Part shown: piece by piece, positions 9,755-19,960 of the stretch
How positions within the stretch are numbered: the first letter of the stretch is position 1
Layout: every line of letters begins with the position of its first letter
Source: Paralithodes platypus
Lineage: Eukaryota > Arthropoda > Malacostraca > Decapoda > Lithodidae
Assembly (NCBI GenBank): GCA_032716605.1
Contig: CM064481.1
Location: 15,273,631 to 15,337,630 of the forward strand
Direction of reading: 5' to 3'
Length of the DNA: 64,000 nt
The notes under the pieces: model-generated
The model's database searches: none
Told to the model about the DNA's origin: nothing
The model's input: only the letters and a program-made list of their open reading frames with translations
Translations under genes and position numbers: made by a program

Positions 9755-10060
9755 CCTACGAAATCCGGGGGGCCTCATATGATCCCGATTGCTGTGTCCG
9801 GGGCCCTTTTAGTACAGGCAAACTTCATAATTCAGTAACTAATGATTGAGACCACCTAGAGCAGTCAATTTCTTTGCAAATTGTAAAACTTTTTGTTGTC
9901 TGTAGAATGCCGTTGAGATGACATTGATACAACGCGTGGTTGCCCTGTTATGACAATTTTGGCGGCGATTTTTACCCGCGCATTTTGCCTCAAATGAGGC
10001 CTCCCGGATTCCTGCCAATATTTTGTTTTGCCTCATATGATGCCTCCCGGATTCCGAGGG
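9755..10060. mobile_element. TTAA-type MITE 2
   Basis: TTAA at 9751-9754 and 10061-10064 bounds 306 bases. The termini are inverted: CCTACGAAATCCGGGGGGCC against CCCTCGGAATCCGGGAGGCA, both continuing into TCATATGA. Subterminal copies of GCCTCANATGA also occur inside. No transposase is encoded. Confidence 0.78.
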
Positions 10061-10378
10061 TTAAACATTAGTAAACTCCTCCCTTGGGTAGCGCGGGTAT
10101 ATCGTACTATGACCGCGCCGCGCTACGCAAACACGCGCTACACAAAGCAAAGAACTTATGGGATTAATTCTATTGGTTCTGACGACTTCCCTAAAGTCAC
10201 CTTTTTGACCATTTACCACCCAATAACCTTACCAAATATGGATCAAACATTAGTAACAGACAACCTAACCCTATTTTACAGATCATATCTATGAAATGAG
10301 ACACACAGGTAAGTTACTGTTCATTATTTATTAGTGGCCCCTCCATCATTGACTATTACTATTACTATTACTATTATG

Positions 10379-10652
10379 TCTATTACATAAGGCATCCTCT
10401 TCAAACACTCATTTACCGTAGTTTGAATCTACCGCGCAGAGCATAAAAAATTGAGGAGCCTTCATCATGAGCGCACGCACCCTCACTCATGGTTCGTCAT
10501 TATGAAATTGGGTACTCACTACGAAAAAACTTCGTAAAAAATAATAAATAAAAAGAAAATAAGAATAACTAATCATAAGCTTTCCATAACTTCGTGGATG
10601 TACTTGTGTAGATCTTTGACCAGACGCTGACTTCAGGCGTCATTCTTCCTTC
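10379..10652 (+). repeat. DIRS-B left inverted terminal repeat
   Basis: This is the reverse complement of about 18943-19218, with few mismatches. It includes the subpalindrome TACGAAAAAACTTCGTA. The first segment, 10326-10350, repeats the extreme terminus. A TTACTA expansion at 10351-10378 replaces the short linker found in DIRS-C. Confidence 0.88.
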
Positions 10653-12295
10653 TCTGCTCTGCGCTCAACCTGCCCTGACGTGTCTCCCCACGCTCCGCTC
10701 GTTCCGCATTTGCTGCGTCCCTATTGAGTTTTTTCTCATTTGTTTACTCTGGGATGTATCGAGTAAGGTTAGGATATGCGTAGCAGGAGTATCATGGGCG
10801 GGCTGCCCGCAGTTCAGTGTATTTGGGTCGTGTGTTTGGGACGCCTATTTCGGGCGTACCCTCGTGGTCCCGTGGTGGACGCGTGAAACATTTTCGCGGT
10901 TAGCTAGCCTAGTTATTTAGTTGGCTTTAACTACGCGTTATTAGGCTTCTTTTTATCTTTCTGATGAAGTTGCCTTGTTTGTTTGTTTTCTGACGTTCCT
11001 AGCGTATTTTTCTTCACTTAGTGAAGTTTTTTCTAGGTCCTGTGTCAGTACTTCCCTCTCCCGGGTTTATTTCTTCGAGGTGTGATGGCGGCTGTTCCTG
11101 TTGTGATATAATTCAGTGCTTTTTGTTTTTATTACGACATGTTTAAGCGATACTCCGTCTGCTTAGGCCTAGCCAGCCTCTCGTAGCTTTTTTACATGTA
11201 CAATTGTTATTGATTTATTGTATAAATATGTACTACTGTGTCATGTGTGTTCTGGTTAAGTTGTGTATTGGCTTTTTCCAGGCACTATTTGTGTACCTCC
11301 GATTGCATCTGGTTGGTGTGGGTTACCGTTTCCGGCGGGTTTTCTCGATTGCTCCGTGAAAATCCGGCTGGTTCTCCGATTGCGTCTGGTGGGTGTGGGT
11401 TGCCTTTTCCGGCGGGTTTTCTCGATTGCACCGAGAAAATCCGGCTGGTTGCCGAGTTTTAATCACGCGTGGTTAAAATAGGCTTGTTTCCCCCGGCGAG
11501 TGGTGGCTTGAGGGCTCTCCAGAACTGCATCTCTGTAGTGGGGCCTATGTTCAGGCTTACTGTGTGTTTTCCCGGCGGAATGGCTTTACCCGATTCAACT
11601 AGGGGTTCATGCGGACACCTGTTGACTATAGTTTTTCCCGGTTTTGCAAAGCCGTTGAAAAACTGGGCTGTTTTGTTTGATTAGTCTTAACACCCCGGCG
11701 ATCTTTTGCAAAGAAGTGGGGATAGGAACAATTGGGGTTAACTTTTCTATTAATTTTCACCCGGCGGTTGAACCTCGGGAGGGTGGGAATCACGGATTTG
11801 CAATTCGGTAGGATTAGCCAAACAATTGAGGGATACAATTGGGTATCGAGACATTCAACTTACGGCGATCTATGAAGGCTTCGAGAGGAGTCAGATCTAA
11901 TGATTAAGATGGGCTTAACCTGGTTAACTGCGTTATAATAAGGAGGCCGGCGTCTTATTATGGGTTCCCGGTGAACTTTATATCACAGGGAAGACTGTGT
12001 CATTTATAAAGAACTGCTCGTCTTTATATCATGTCAGAGGATATTCTTAAATCTTTTGGACACGTAAAGATATTCAAAAATCTTTACATATGAACCTACA
12101 GGGTAGCGAGAGGTAATAGTGGTGTAATACGTCTCGTTGCTCGGCGGATTCATTAACACTTGTGTTAGAACATTTTGGGGTAACCTTATGAGCATTAATT
12201 CCTGGAAATTTTCGTTTTTCCAGGGCGGAGTCCCGGCGGGTCCACAGAGGACCAAGTGAGGCCCGGGGGGAGTTAGCTTTTACCCAGTCTCTGCC
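10653..12295 (+). other. DIRS-B 5' leader
   Basis: This noncoding leader is colinear with 43847-45461 and 53657-53837 of DIRS-C. A unit of about 75 bases containing CCGGCGGGTTTTCTCGATTGC is duplicated at about 11325-11450. Short CCGGCG-centred hairpins recur, for example CACCCGGCGGTTG...GGGTG at 11758-11787. Short open frames here are not conserved in DIRS-C, so the leader is probably untranslated. Confidence 0.7.
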
Positions 12296-13081
12296 ATGGC
12301 TGCTCTAGCCCCTGTTTTTGCTCTTTGCTCAACGCCCTCATGTTCCGGGATCCCTATTTTTGCATACACTCTGTGCATTCGTTGTGTCAAATGCTTGGAC
12401 CGATCAAGGGGTTTGTGGGTAACGAAGAATTGTACCTTTTGTAGTCAGCTCAGTATTAAAGTATTACAGCACAACAATCTGGCCGCGGTGGTTGCATTAC
12501 GCGAGGTCAGACAACTTCTTACTAATTATGCTACTACAGTGGCTCATAAAGCACTGCAGTGTGATAATGTAATTCTATGGGACCGTTTGTTGATTCAGCA
12601 CCCCCCAATTAAACGTCCTCCTTCCCGAAGTAAAGTCAATAAGTCGGCAGAGACTGGGCTGGGTAAAGGGCTTCTTCCCTCTCCCGGCACATCTAAGAGA
12701 CCGCGAGAGCCGTCTCCCCCGGCGACAGCTTCGGAGTCAAGATCTACTGTAGGTCCAGGTCACGGTCTCCTCTCAGAAAGCAGACTCATAGTCACTCGAC
12801 TTCACCTTCGCGGAAGAAGAGTAGGACAGACAAGACCAAGGACAGTTCTAGTGATACATCAAAGTCGAAGCGGAGTCATAAGTCTTCTAAGAAAGAGTCT
12901 CATGTACGAAAGTCCTCCCGGCGTTCGCCGGAGCCTCGAACCTCGCTTTCTGCCTCTACTCCCGACATGTCTCATGTCCAATCTGACAGGTCGGAAGTGG
13001 AGTCAGAGACTGTGGTGGGGGATATACCGGCGGACAGGTTGTCCCCAAATATTATTCCCAGTTCCAATATTCTCACTTTAG
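12296..13081 (+). CDS. DIRS-B Gag, N-terminal part
   Basis: The start is supported by DIRS-C, where a matching ATG and MATFAPVFALC occur twice (53838 and 57920) against MAALAPVFALC here. Residues 1-50 include three cysteine pairs (CSTPSC, CIRC and CTFC) that could bind zinc. From about 12740 the genuine reading continues in the other frame, which encodes an RS/SK-rich stretch. The last third of this frame is therefore out of register after a small indel. Nucleic-acid binding is inferred from the basic composition. Confidence 0.7.
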   Translation: MAALAPVFALCSTPSCSGIPIFAYTLCIRCVKCLDRSRGLWVTKNCTFCSQLSIKVLQHNNLAAVVALREVRQLLTNYATTVAHKALQCDNVILWDRLLIQHPPIKRPPSRSKVNKSAETGLGKGLLPSPGTSKRPREPSPPATASESRSTVGPGHGLLSESRLIVTRLHLRGRRVGQTRPRTVLVIHQSRSGVISLLRKSLMYESPPGVRRSLEPRFLPLLPTCLMSNLTGRKWSQRLWWGIYRRTGCPQILFPVPIFSL

Positions 13082-14007
13082 ATTTAGAGGGTTCTCCCGT
13101 CAGTGATAACCCGCTAGAGGGCTCGAGTGAGGGCTCAGTCATTGGGGTGGGGCCTGGCTCACTAGTGAGTTCCGGCCAAGACCGGGGAGTTTGGAGGTAC
13201 TCCCAGCCATGGAGGGACATCTCTCTTTCATCTCAGGCAAAACAGGTAGTGGCTGAAGTCCACCGGGACGCGAAGATCCCGTCTTCCATCCCTGACTTAA
13301 CATGGCAACATGAGGGGGTCCCAGCCTCGACGGAATCCTCTCAGGAGGGACCGGAGGCAAGGGATGAGGGCTCTATTATTTCTGAGGTGGGAATTCACGA
13401 GTCTAGTTCAGTCGTAGATAACTCTCAGAATAGGGATGCTTCACCTAATAGTTCTTCTGCTCAATTTGTCACGGCGGATGAGATTAATGGGTTACTAGTG
13501 AGTGCTTTAACTAAGTTTTTTGGCCAGCAACCGGAGCCTCCTATAGTTAGTCTGGGAGCTTCCACGCCAACATCGACTGTCCGACCTCTGGCTACTTCCA
13601 TTGCTATGACACAAATTCCGCTCACTCCCCTTGTATCACCTACTATTGTTACTAGGCCAACTTCGGCGGCACTAACTACTTCCAATGTGCGAGTAGTAGC
13701 AGACGTAAATCCTCCCCCGTTAGACAAAGCCCCGATCAGAAAAGGGGCTATGCCTCTCTTATACGGGCCAGACAATTCTTGGGTATCATTGGTACCAACA
13801 AAGCCAGAGGGAGCACAGTCCACTATGTCAGGGGAGCTTCCGGTACCACGAGAGTGGGTAATCCAAGGGAATAAATCTAGGAAGTTAAGGGCTCTAGATA
13901 TGCTGGGAAATGTACTTGATGTTAGTATTAAGGCCATCCCCAACTATTATCATCATGATTATTTTGTATATTCTTCTACACCTGCCCTACCCCCTGCGTC
14001 AGCTTAA
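12740..14007 (+). CDS. DIRS-B Gag, RS-rich and central part
   Basis: The frame is open from about 12740. Its first methionine is at 12967, but the upstream part encodes serine/arginine and serine/lysine repeats (RSRSRSPLRK, then SKSKRSHKSSKK). It is therefore likely the true continuation of Gag. The acidic, proline-rich remainder runs to a stop created at an A-tract (13988-14007). A segment near 13180 (GVWRYS) recurs in DIRS-C at 63259. Gag continues in another frame after 14010. Confidence 0.65.
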
Positions 14008-14286
14008 AAAAAAAATTCGGACTGGACAAAACATGACGGGTTCAATGATATCAAAGCGCTGTCGGCTATAACACCTGAGTTAGGTTTAAAGACATTCACA
14101 GACTCAGCCACGAATCCAATTTTGAAGATGGAGCAGTTAGGTCCGGGACCTTGGGTGGACTGGGAAGTCGAGGCGCAAAACTTTGCAACTACATTCACTT
14201 CTAAAGCTTCACACCAAATTCCACAAGAAAGCCATTCTTGGTTCTCTCTCCCGGTATACTCTGCCGGCGGAGTTCCCTCTGCTCTA

Positions 14287-15447
14287 CAGTGGAGCCCTCA
14301 TTTTCGCTACACCGGTCTTCGTTGATTCAATTCTCGCACCACACACCAAATATTCCCAATTTCAATTCTCGCGCCAAAAGACTCAATTCTCGCATCAAAA
14401 TCCCAGCCGAAACCCGAAAAAATAGCAAAAATAACGAAAAACTCTACATAAAACTAGAAAACAAACAAAAACAATAATTTTGTTTTAACATAACGAAAGA
14501 ATCTGCCAGGTCCTTGCCGTTTAGACGAAATCCGAGTGAATCCGAGATCCGATCGTCAAATGCACAAGATGCCGCCATCTTTGTATGACGTCATCACTAA
14601 GCAGACGCTTGCAGTTTAGCTAGTATCTGTGTTGACAAAACAATTGTTTGCAAGCTTTTTTGTGCCTGAACCCCTTATCTCTCACGTTAATTATAACCTC
14701 TAGTACATCTAGTGATAGGGATGGTTGGCCTGGTGGTAGCAATGAAGGAATTTCATGCTCAAAACACAGAGCAAAGACCAGTCCATGTCGGACGAAAGCG
14801 ATTGAAATGCCTAGCCTAGACGATGTTAGCCTTGGCTAGGCTAAATATGACTATGATTTATAATAAAATCTGTGTGGTAAGTAATCTTCTCATAATACGT
14901 ATTTATACGTCTTTTCCTCATAATATGTATTTATTAGATGTATTTGGGGGCGAAATGGGTACTTGAGGGGTGGCTGGACGAATTTAGAACCTAGGCCTAG
15001 GCTAGGCCTAAAATTGTTCACATGATAGAAACAATGCCCCAATCTACAGTATTTATGGTTAGGACTGTCATTTAGCCATGTCTACATTATTTTTTACAAT
15101 GCATAAGATTTAGGCCTAGGCTACTTGATGTAGCCTAGACAAAACACATGTTTTCATAGCCTAACACTGGGAAAAAGTGCGGTAATTGTTTAGATATTGG
15201 GCCTTTTTTTCTAGTTATTAAAAAATTATTCTATGGTGTATTATACGATACAGTATAATGCATAAAATTTAATTTGTGTACAATACAACATGTTTTCATA
15301 GGCAAAAAATAGAAAAAGACGCAAATTTTGGCATGAGCACGGAACCAATTGAATTTTCCCCATAAGAACAGTGCCCCGATCTTGGCTGTTTCAATCCTAG
15401 CTCTATTTCTGCAGAACCGATTAGCAGCTAGGATGGGGGCTCCACTG
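14287..15447. mobile_element. pogo-type MITE in DIRS-B Gag
   Basis: Inverted termini CAGTGGAGCCCTCATTTT (left) and CAGTGGAGCCCCCATCC (right, reversed) are flanked by TA at 14285-14286 and 15448-15449. CAG termini with a TA duplication are typical of pogo/Tigger elements. The 1161 bases encode no transposase. Excising the element, leaving one TA, rejoins the Gag frame across the site. Two CTAGGCCTAGG-rich stretches lie inside. Confidence 0.85.
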
Positions 15448-15911
15448 TATTTGCTTTTTTAGCTGCCCCTAAAATTAATCTATGCGAGCTTAAAGATCCC
15501 TTTTCTACACCTTCCACTGCTCACCTAGACCGGGAGTTTAGGCTACGGGGAAAGGCGTATAGACTATTTTCTCAGTATATAGTTACGCAACAGGTAGCAA
15601 AGTCAATGCTAAGATCTGCTCAGGCTATCGCGGACACAGAAGTCCGAAAGGCGATCGAACTGTCTAGACGCTTGCTTCTCCAGACTTCTATACAGTCACT
15701 GGGAGATATACGTACGGCCTTGTTAGAGGCGGTGCGGGCAAGACAAGATCTAAGGATGTCTCTAGTCCGAAAGCTCCCGGATAGGATTGCAAATCAAGTA
15801 ATATTGTCCCCAGTTCTAACTGCCTCTTTAATGTCCCTGGAGGTGTGGAGGATGGTGTTTAACATGGCTCAGGCCTTGAAGCACAGTCCCGCCCCGTCTA
15901 AGATCATGTAA
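15448..15911 (+). pseudogene. DIRS-B Gag C-terminal part
   Basis: After the MITE, the frame of 14010-14284 continues (FAFLAAPKINLCELKDPF, then about 100 more residues). It ends near LSPVLTASLMSLEV. The segment is helical and charged, with no known motif. Its 3' end passes abruptly at about 15905 into the thumb of RT in another frame, which marks a deletion of the RT core. Confidence 0.6.
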
Positions 15912-16792
15912 AATCTCTAGGATTCAAGGTAAACCTGGTAAAGTCAAACCTTGTTCCCTCACGAGTGGTCCAGTGGATAGGGCTGGTCTGGGACACAGCT
16001 GCTCTCACTCTGAGTCAGAGTGTGGACAATCGAAACAAGTTTTGCAAGAAACTGTTTCTGTTTCTTCACAGTCTGACTACGACACGGAGAGTCTGGGAAT
16101 CTCTGGTCGGCTCTCTCAACTGGATTCAACTAACTGTAAAGTTGGGCCGGTTGAAAGTCAAACGTTTAATTTTGGAGGGCAACAAATTTTTTCCACTATT
16201 GCCGGCGGAAACATTATGGCCCATCCCAAAATTAATACACGCCTTACTAGCGGTCTGGGCGAAGAGGGAAACATTGCACTCAGTCATGTCATGGACCTCT
16301 CCTCCGCCGACGGTATGGGTGGACACGGATGCGTCAGGCACGATCGGTTGGGGCTTTCAGTCAAGCCAAGGGCATCAGGGTCAAGGGCTTTGGTCCCATT
16401 CAGAATCCTCCCACATAAATGTCAAAGAGTTACTAGTCCCCTTGTATTTCCTTCAGGCTCACGACTTTTCTTTGCGGGGTAAATCAGTGGCCTTCAGGAT
16501 GGATAATCTGAATGCGGTTCACTGCGTTCAGAAACAGGGGTCAGCGCGATCTCAGAGGTTGCTAAACGTGTCAGAAAAGATTTTTGTACTAGCCGACAAG
16601 CTGGACATTCAGCTTCACGCTTCTTATCTCCCCGGCGTAGCGAACGTTTGGGCAGACGCTCTATCTCGGAGACAGAGCACAACAGTAGAATGGGCACTCA
16701 AGCAAAACATTTTCGACCTAATGATTACGAAGCCTTACCGTCCACAAGTGGATCTATTTGCGTCCGAGGAGACTCACAAACTCCCGCTGTAG
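15912..16792 (+). CDS. pol: DIRS-B Pol: RT thumb remnant and RNase H
   Basis: The N-terminal part (GFKVNLVKSNLVPSRVVQWIG) is the end of an RT domain. The fingers and palm, including the YxDD site, are absent. RNase H follows, with its acidic residues in place when counted from ATG 15965: D120 (WVDTDASG), E155 (NVKELL), D180 (RMDNLNAV) and D231 (WADALSR). RNase H degrades the RNA strand during reverse transcription. The frame ends at TAG 16790-16792. The matching DIRS-C sequence has TAC there, so the stop is a point mutation. Confidence 0.88.
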
Positions 16793-18063
16793 CTAACCCG
16801 CCGGACAATAACGCCGGCGGGAGGACCCGACGCACTGGTGACGGACTGGAACATGTGGAGTTCCATTTATCTGTTTCCGCCGCCAGACGCTTCTCTGATG
16901 TGCCAAGTAGTAAACAAACTACAGGATTATCGGGGCGTAGTCTCGTTAATCGCGCCCCTGTGGCCGGCGCAGGCGTGGTACCAGCAATTAAAAACGTGGT
17001 GCACAAACCCAGTGTCGCTCCTGGTCGGGTATTTCCACTTAAACACGATTGGCAACCTAGAGACCTCGCTGACTTTTGCATTATGGACATTCAGGAGGCC
17101 AAATGGCTAGCTCCGTATGGTAGAAACGTGACCGATAAATTCATGAATCAATACACACAATCTACTAAGAGACAGTATCATTCGCATTGGCAGTCTTTCA
17201 CTTCTTGGATACTCAGAACAGAACAATCCGTGCCTTCGGTGGCTTTGGTTTTTAATTATTTAAACTATCTGTTTGAGCAAAAACGTCTATCTGTAGTAAC
17301 GTTAAAGAATCACTTAACAGCAATTAGGATGCCATTCTTGGACCTTACAGGTCTAACCATACCATTAGCGGAGGAGACAGGTTTCATGAGGGCATGTTTT
17401 AAACTCCGCCCACCTCCCCGTCAGCTCATGCCTACCTGGTCTCTGGACAAAGCGTTGTCATTACTTCATTCCCGGCGGTACCAAAATACTGCAGATTTTG
17501 ACTTACTTTTAAAAAGGGCAGTATTCCTTATGGCTTTGGCTACCGGGAACAGGATGTCTGAGCTGGCGGCGATGAGCAACACACCTAATTGCATCAGGTT
17601 TGGTAGGCTCAATGATTGTATTCATATTGCCCCTTCCCCGGGGTTCATCGCCAAGAATGAACACAGTGATCACGTGTTTTCAGAATTCACGGTGCCGGCG
17701 TTGAAAAGGGGAAAGGTGCACCATAATTTATGTCCAGTGCAAGCGCTAACCAAATATATGAAAGTCGCACCTAGGAATCAACAAGGTGCTTTATGGGTAT
17801 CAAGTACGGGTAAACGCGTAATGAAACGTAAACTGGCTTCTCTCTTAGTTAACGTCATTCAGGAAAGTAATCCCGGCGTTGTGGGTAGAGCTCACGATTT
17901 ACGCAAATGGGCGACCTCTTTGCGTTTCCTTAAGAATTTTTCTGTTGAGGACATAGCAGCCACGCACCTCTGGTCCTCTAATCATACTTTTTTGACTCGA
18001 TACCTTTCCGTAGCTTTAGACAGGCCTTCCATGCCATGTATAGCTTTACGGCAGAGGGTCTAG
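16648..18063 (+). CDS. DIRS-B tyrosine recombinase
   Basis: The enzyme would integrate circular DIRS DNA by site-specific recombination instead of a DDE integrase. Counting from ATG 16648, the catalytic set is complete: R302 (GNRMSEL), H416 and R419 (AHDLRKW), W442 in the H/W position, and the tyrosine nucleophile Y452 (TRYLSV). A SAM-like core-binding domain (about 150-240, starting NQYTQSTKRQYHSHW) precedes the catalytic fold. The true start is probably internal, near MDIQEAKW at 17083, because the earlier codons overlap Pol in another frame. This is the best-preserved DIRS-B gene. Confidence 0.9.
   Translation: MGRRSISETEHNSRMGTQAKHFRPNDYEALPSTSGSICVRGDSQTPAVANPPDNNAGGRTRRTGDGLEHVEFHLSVSAARRFSDVPSSKQTTGLSGRSLVNRAPVAGAGVVPAIKNVVHKPSVAPGRVFPLKHDWQPRDLADFCIMDIQEAKWLAPYGRNVTDKFMNQYTQSTKRQYHSHWQSFTSWILRTEQSVPSVALVFNYLNYLFEQKRLSVVTLKNHLTAIRMPFLDLTGLTIPLAEETGFMRACFKLRPPPRQLMPTWSLDKALSLLHSRRYQNTADFDLLLKRAVFLMALATGNRMSELAAMSNTPNCIRFGRLNDCIHIAPSPGFIAKNEHSDHVFSEFTVPALKRGKVHHNLCPVQALTKYMKVAPRNQQGALWVSSTGKRVMKRKLASLLVNVIQESNPGVVGRAHDLRKWATSLRFLKNFSVEDIAATHLWSSNHTFLTRYLSVALDRPSMPCIALRQRV
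16793..17113 (+). pseudogene. DIRS-B methyltransferase-like domain
   Basis: The Pol frame stays open after the TAG and encodes PDALVTDWNMWSSIYLFPPP and LIAPLWPAQAWY. These motifs are typical of the Dam-like methyltransferase domain that follows RNase H in DIRS1 elements. The domain overlaps the start of the recombinase frame. Enzymatic activity of this domain is not established. Confidence 0.7.
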
Positions 18064-18771
18064 GTGGCCTCTGGGTCACTTAGTGTTTAGATGAAGAAAA
18101 GAGAGGGGGGGGGGTGCAGTCAGTGTAACATAGGACACCCTAGACCCCGCCGGAGTACGTGTGCGAAGCTTACGAGCTGTGATACAGGGTGTAGTTGCTG
18201 TGATATAAAATGTCTCTGTAGTATTCATTACAGGAAATTGTGCTAACGTACAATCATAGTAGAACGACAATGCTTGTTGTAAAAAGTTTTGGCTGTGAAG
18301 CAATATAAATTTAAGTAATCTTAGTAGTTGCGGCCGCAACTTGTATTTGTAATGTAAGTACCTCTGCAGAAGTACAGGAGTTCAGTACTTCTGCGACAGT
18401 ACACGAGTTCCTTTTATTTTTAGGGTATAATTTTAGATATATATCCACGAGTTAATGGGGTTTATATGTACACATGTAAACTTTGATGTTTTTATTTTTC
18501 ACCACTTACTTTAAGTGGGGTGCCTTCTTAACTACCAGCTCTGTGTACAGAGTCTCGGAGTTAACCCCTTTTTTGTCCAAGCAGGCTTCTTCGAAGCACG
18601 CTCCTGCTTGTCACCTTTTTTGTATATTTATATGCTGTATAAAGTTTATGCACACAAATATATCTCTTTTTTACAAAGTAAGAATACTATGTGGTTGTTT
18701 GAGTATCTGCTTTTGCTAGAGTTATGATATGATTACGAATGTCCCCCTCCAGTCTTAGATATCAGGCATAA
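18064..18771 (+). other. DIRS-B 3' noncoding region
   Basis: This region matches DIRS-A (1-212 joined to 8423-8690). It carries a GGGGGGGG tract, an inverted CAGTACTTCTGC/GTACTTCTGCGACAG pair near 18370-18400 and no conserved open frame. It supplies the uninterrupted version of the Gypsy-1 target: TATATGTACACATGTAAAC at about 18467. Confidence 0.7.
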
Positions 18772-18772
18772 T

Positions 18773-18870
18773 CGTCAATGATGGAGGGGCCACTAATAAA
18801 TTATAGGTTTGACTCCTGCAAGGAGATAAAGAAAACCTAATATTTAGTAGTGGCCCCGTAATCATTGACG
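18773..18870 (+). repeat. DIRS-B internal complementary region
   Basis: This segment is the reverse complement of the element's right end joined to its left end. CCACTAATAAATTATAGG spans the junction. The left part matches the reversed left terminus and the right part matches the reversed right terminus (19222-19292). Such regions template the completion of DIRS ends during replication. Confidence 0.88.
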
Positions 18871-18942
18871 ACTAGGGCCCTCCCGACCATCCCCTTCCCA
18901 TTCGTTGATGTATTAAGGATTTTGGTTTACTTGATATGTCAG

Positions 18943-19218
18943 TGAAGGAAGAATGACGCCTGAAGTCAGCGTCTGGTCAAAGATCCACACAAGTACATCC
19001 ACGAAGTTATGGAAAGCTTATGATTAGTTGTTCTTATTTTCTTTTTATTTGTTAATTTTTACGAAGTTTTTTCGTAGTGAGTACCCAATTTCATAATGAC
19101 GAACCATGAGTGAGGTTGCGTGCGCTCATGATGAAGGTTTCTCAATTTTTTATGCTCTGCGCGGTAGATTCAAACTACGGTAAATGAGTGTTTGAAGAGG
19201 ATGCCTTATGTAATAGGC
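18943..19218 (-). repeat. DIRS-B right inverted terminal repeat
   Basis: Reverse complement of 10379-10652. It is followed by the terminal 70 bases, which end ACCTATA at 19292, and then by Tigger T1 sequence. Confidence 0.88.
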
Positions 19219-19395
19219 ATTATCGTCAATGATTACGGGGCCACTACTAAATATTAGGTTTTCTTTATCTCCTTGCAGGAGTCAAACCTATAACCTTGTC
19301 GAGTGGTGCTGTGGATGTGGTGCGTCGCCTCCCTCTCTCTCCCGCCCGCCCGCCTGCCCCCTCCCCTCCCCTCCCCCACGACACCAAGATGAGCG

Positions 19396-19950
19396 TCACT
19401 GAGAGGAGGTTGAAGGCCTTGAGGAGGTTGAAGGCCTTCCCAGGTTCTGGTCGTCATCGCCGAACCCTGAGAACAATGACATGTTGTCGTCAATGTCAAC
19501 GTCAGAAGGGAGGGAGTCCGAATCGTCACCCAGCTGGCGTTCTTCCTCCTCCGAATCATCACCCTGCTGCCATTCCTGCTGTTCCTGGCGGTCACGGAAA
19601 AGCTCTGTGATCCTTCTCTGTTGGCGAGCATTGACCCTCTCAGTAAACATCTCGGAGTAGTGTCTCAGCAGAGTTGAGAGTTGCATAGACGTTGCTCAAG
19701 CCCTATCCCTATTTGGATCCTTGTTCTGGATACGGTCAGCCAAGCGATCAGCCAACTCGACGATCTCACGTAAGTCACTGGTGATAGGGTCTCCATCGTT
19801 AACTGCATCTTCGGCAGGCGCTTCTTTATCCGCTAGTTCCTCATCCTATTCCTGCAGTAAGTCCTCGGGATCCTGCTCAGGTGGAACAATCATCTCTCGG
19901 ACTTCTTCCTCGTTGATATCTTGTAGGCCTGCCACGTTACGAGCTGCTGC
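19396..19950 (-). pseudogene. T1 Tigger transposase, C-terminal region
   Basis: Read on the minus strand, acidic segments resemble Tigger C-termini. They are followed by LLRHYSEMFTERVNARQQRRITELF, a common end of Tigger transposases, given here by its position at about 19610-19680. The register differs from the catalytic part, so at least one frameshift lies between 19686 and 19961. DIRS-B inserted just downstream of the gene end. Confidence 0.65.
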
Positions 19951-19960
19951 CACTGCCTGT

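Larger units (their letters stand above)
10326..19292 (+). mobile_element. DIRS-B, DIRS1-type tyrosine-recombinase retrotransposon
   Basis: The element begins ATTTATTAGTGGCCCCTCC and ends GAGTCAAACCTATA. The internal complementary region at 18773-18870 predicts both ends, because it contains them joined and reversed. It has left and right inverted terminal repeats, a long leader, Gag with an RS-rich segment, an RT thumb remnant, RNase H, a methyltransferase-like domain and a tyrosine recombinase. No target duplication is expected or seen. Defects are two or more Gag frameshifts, a MITE in Gag, loss of the RT core and a stop before the methyltransferase part. DIRS1-like elements are known to be common in decapods. 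Confidence 0.9.
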
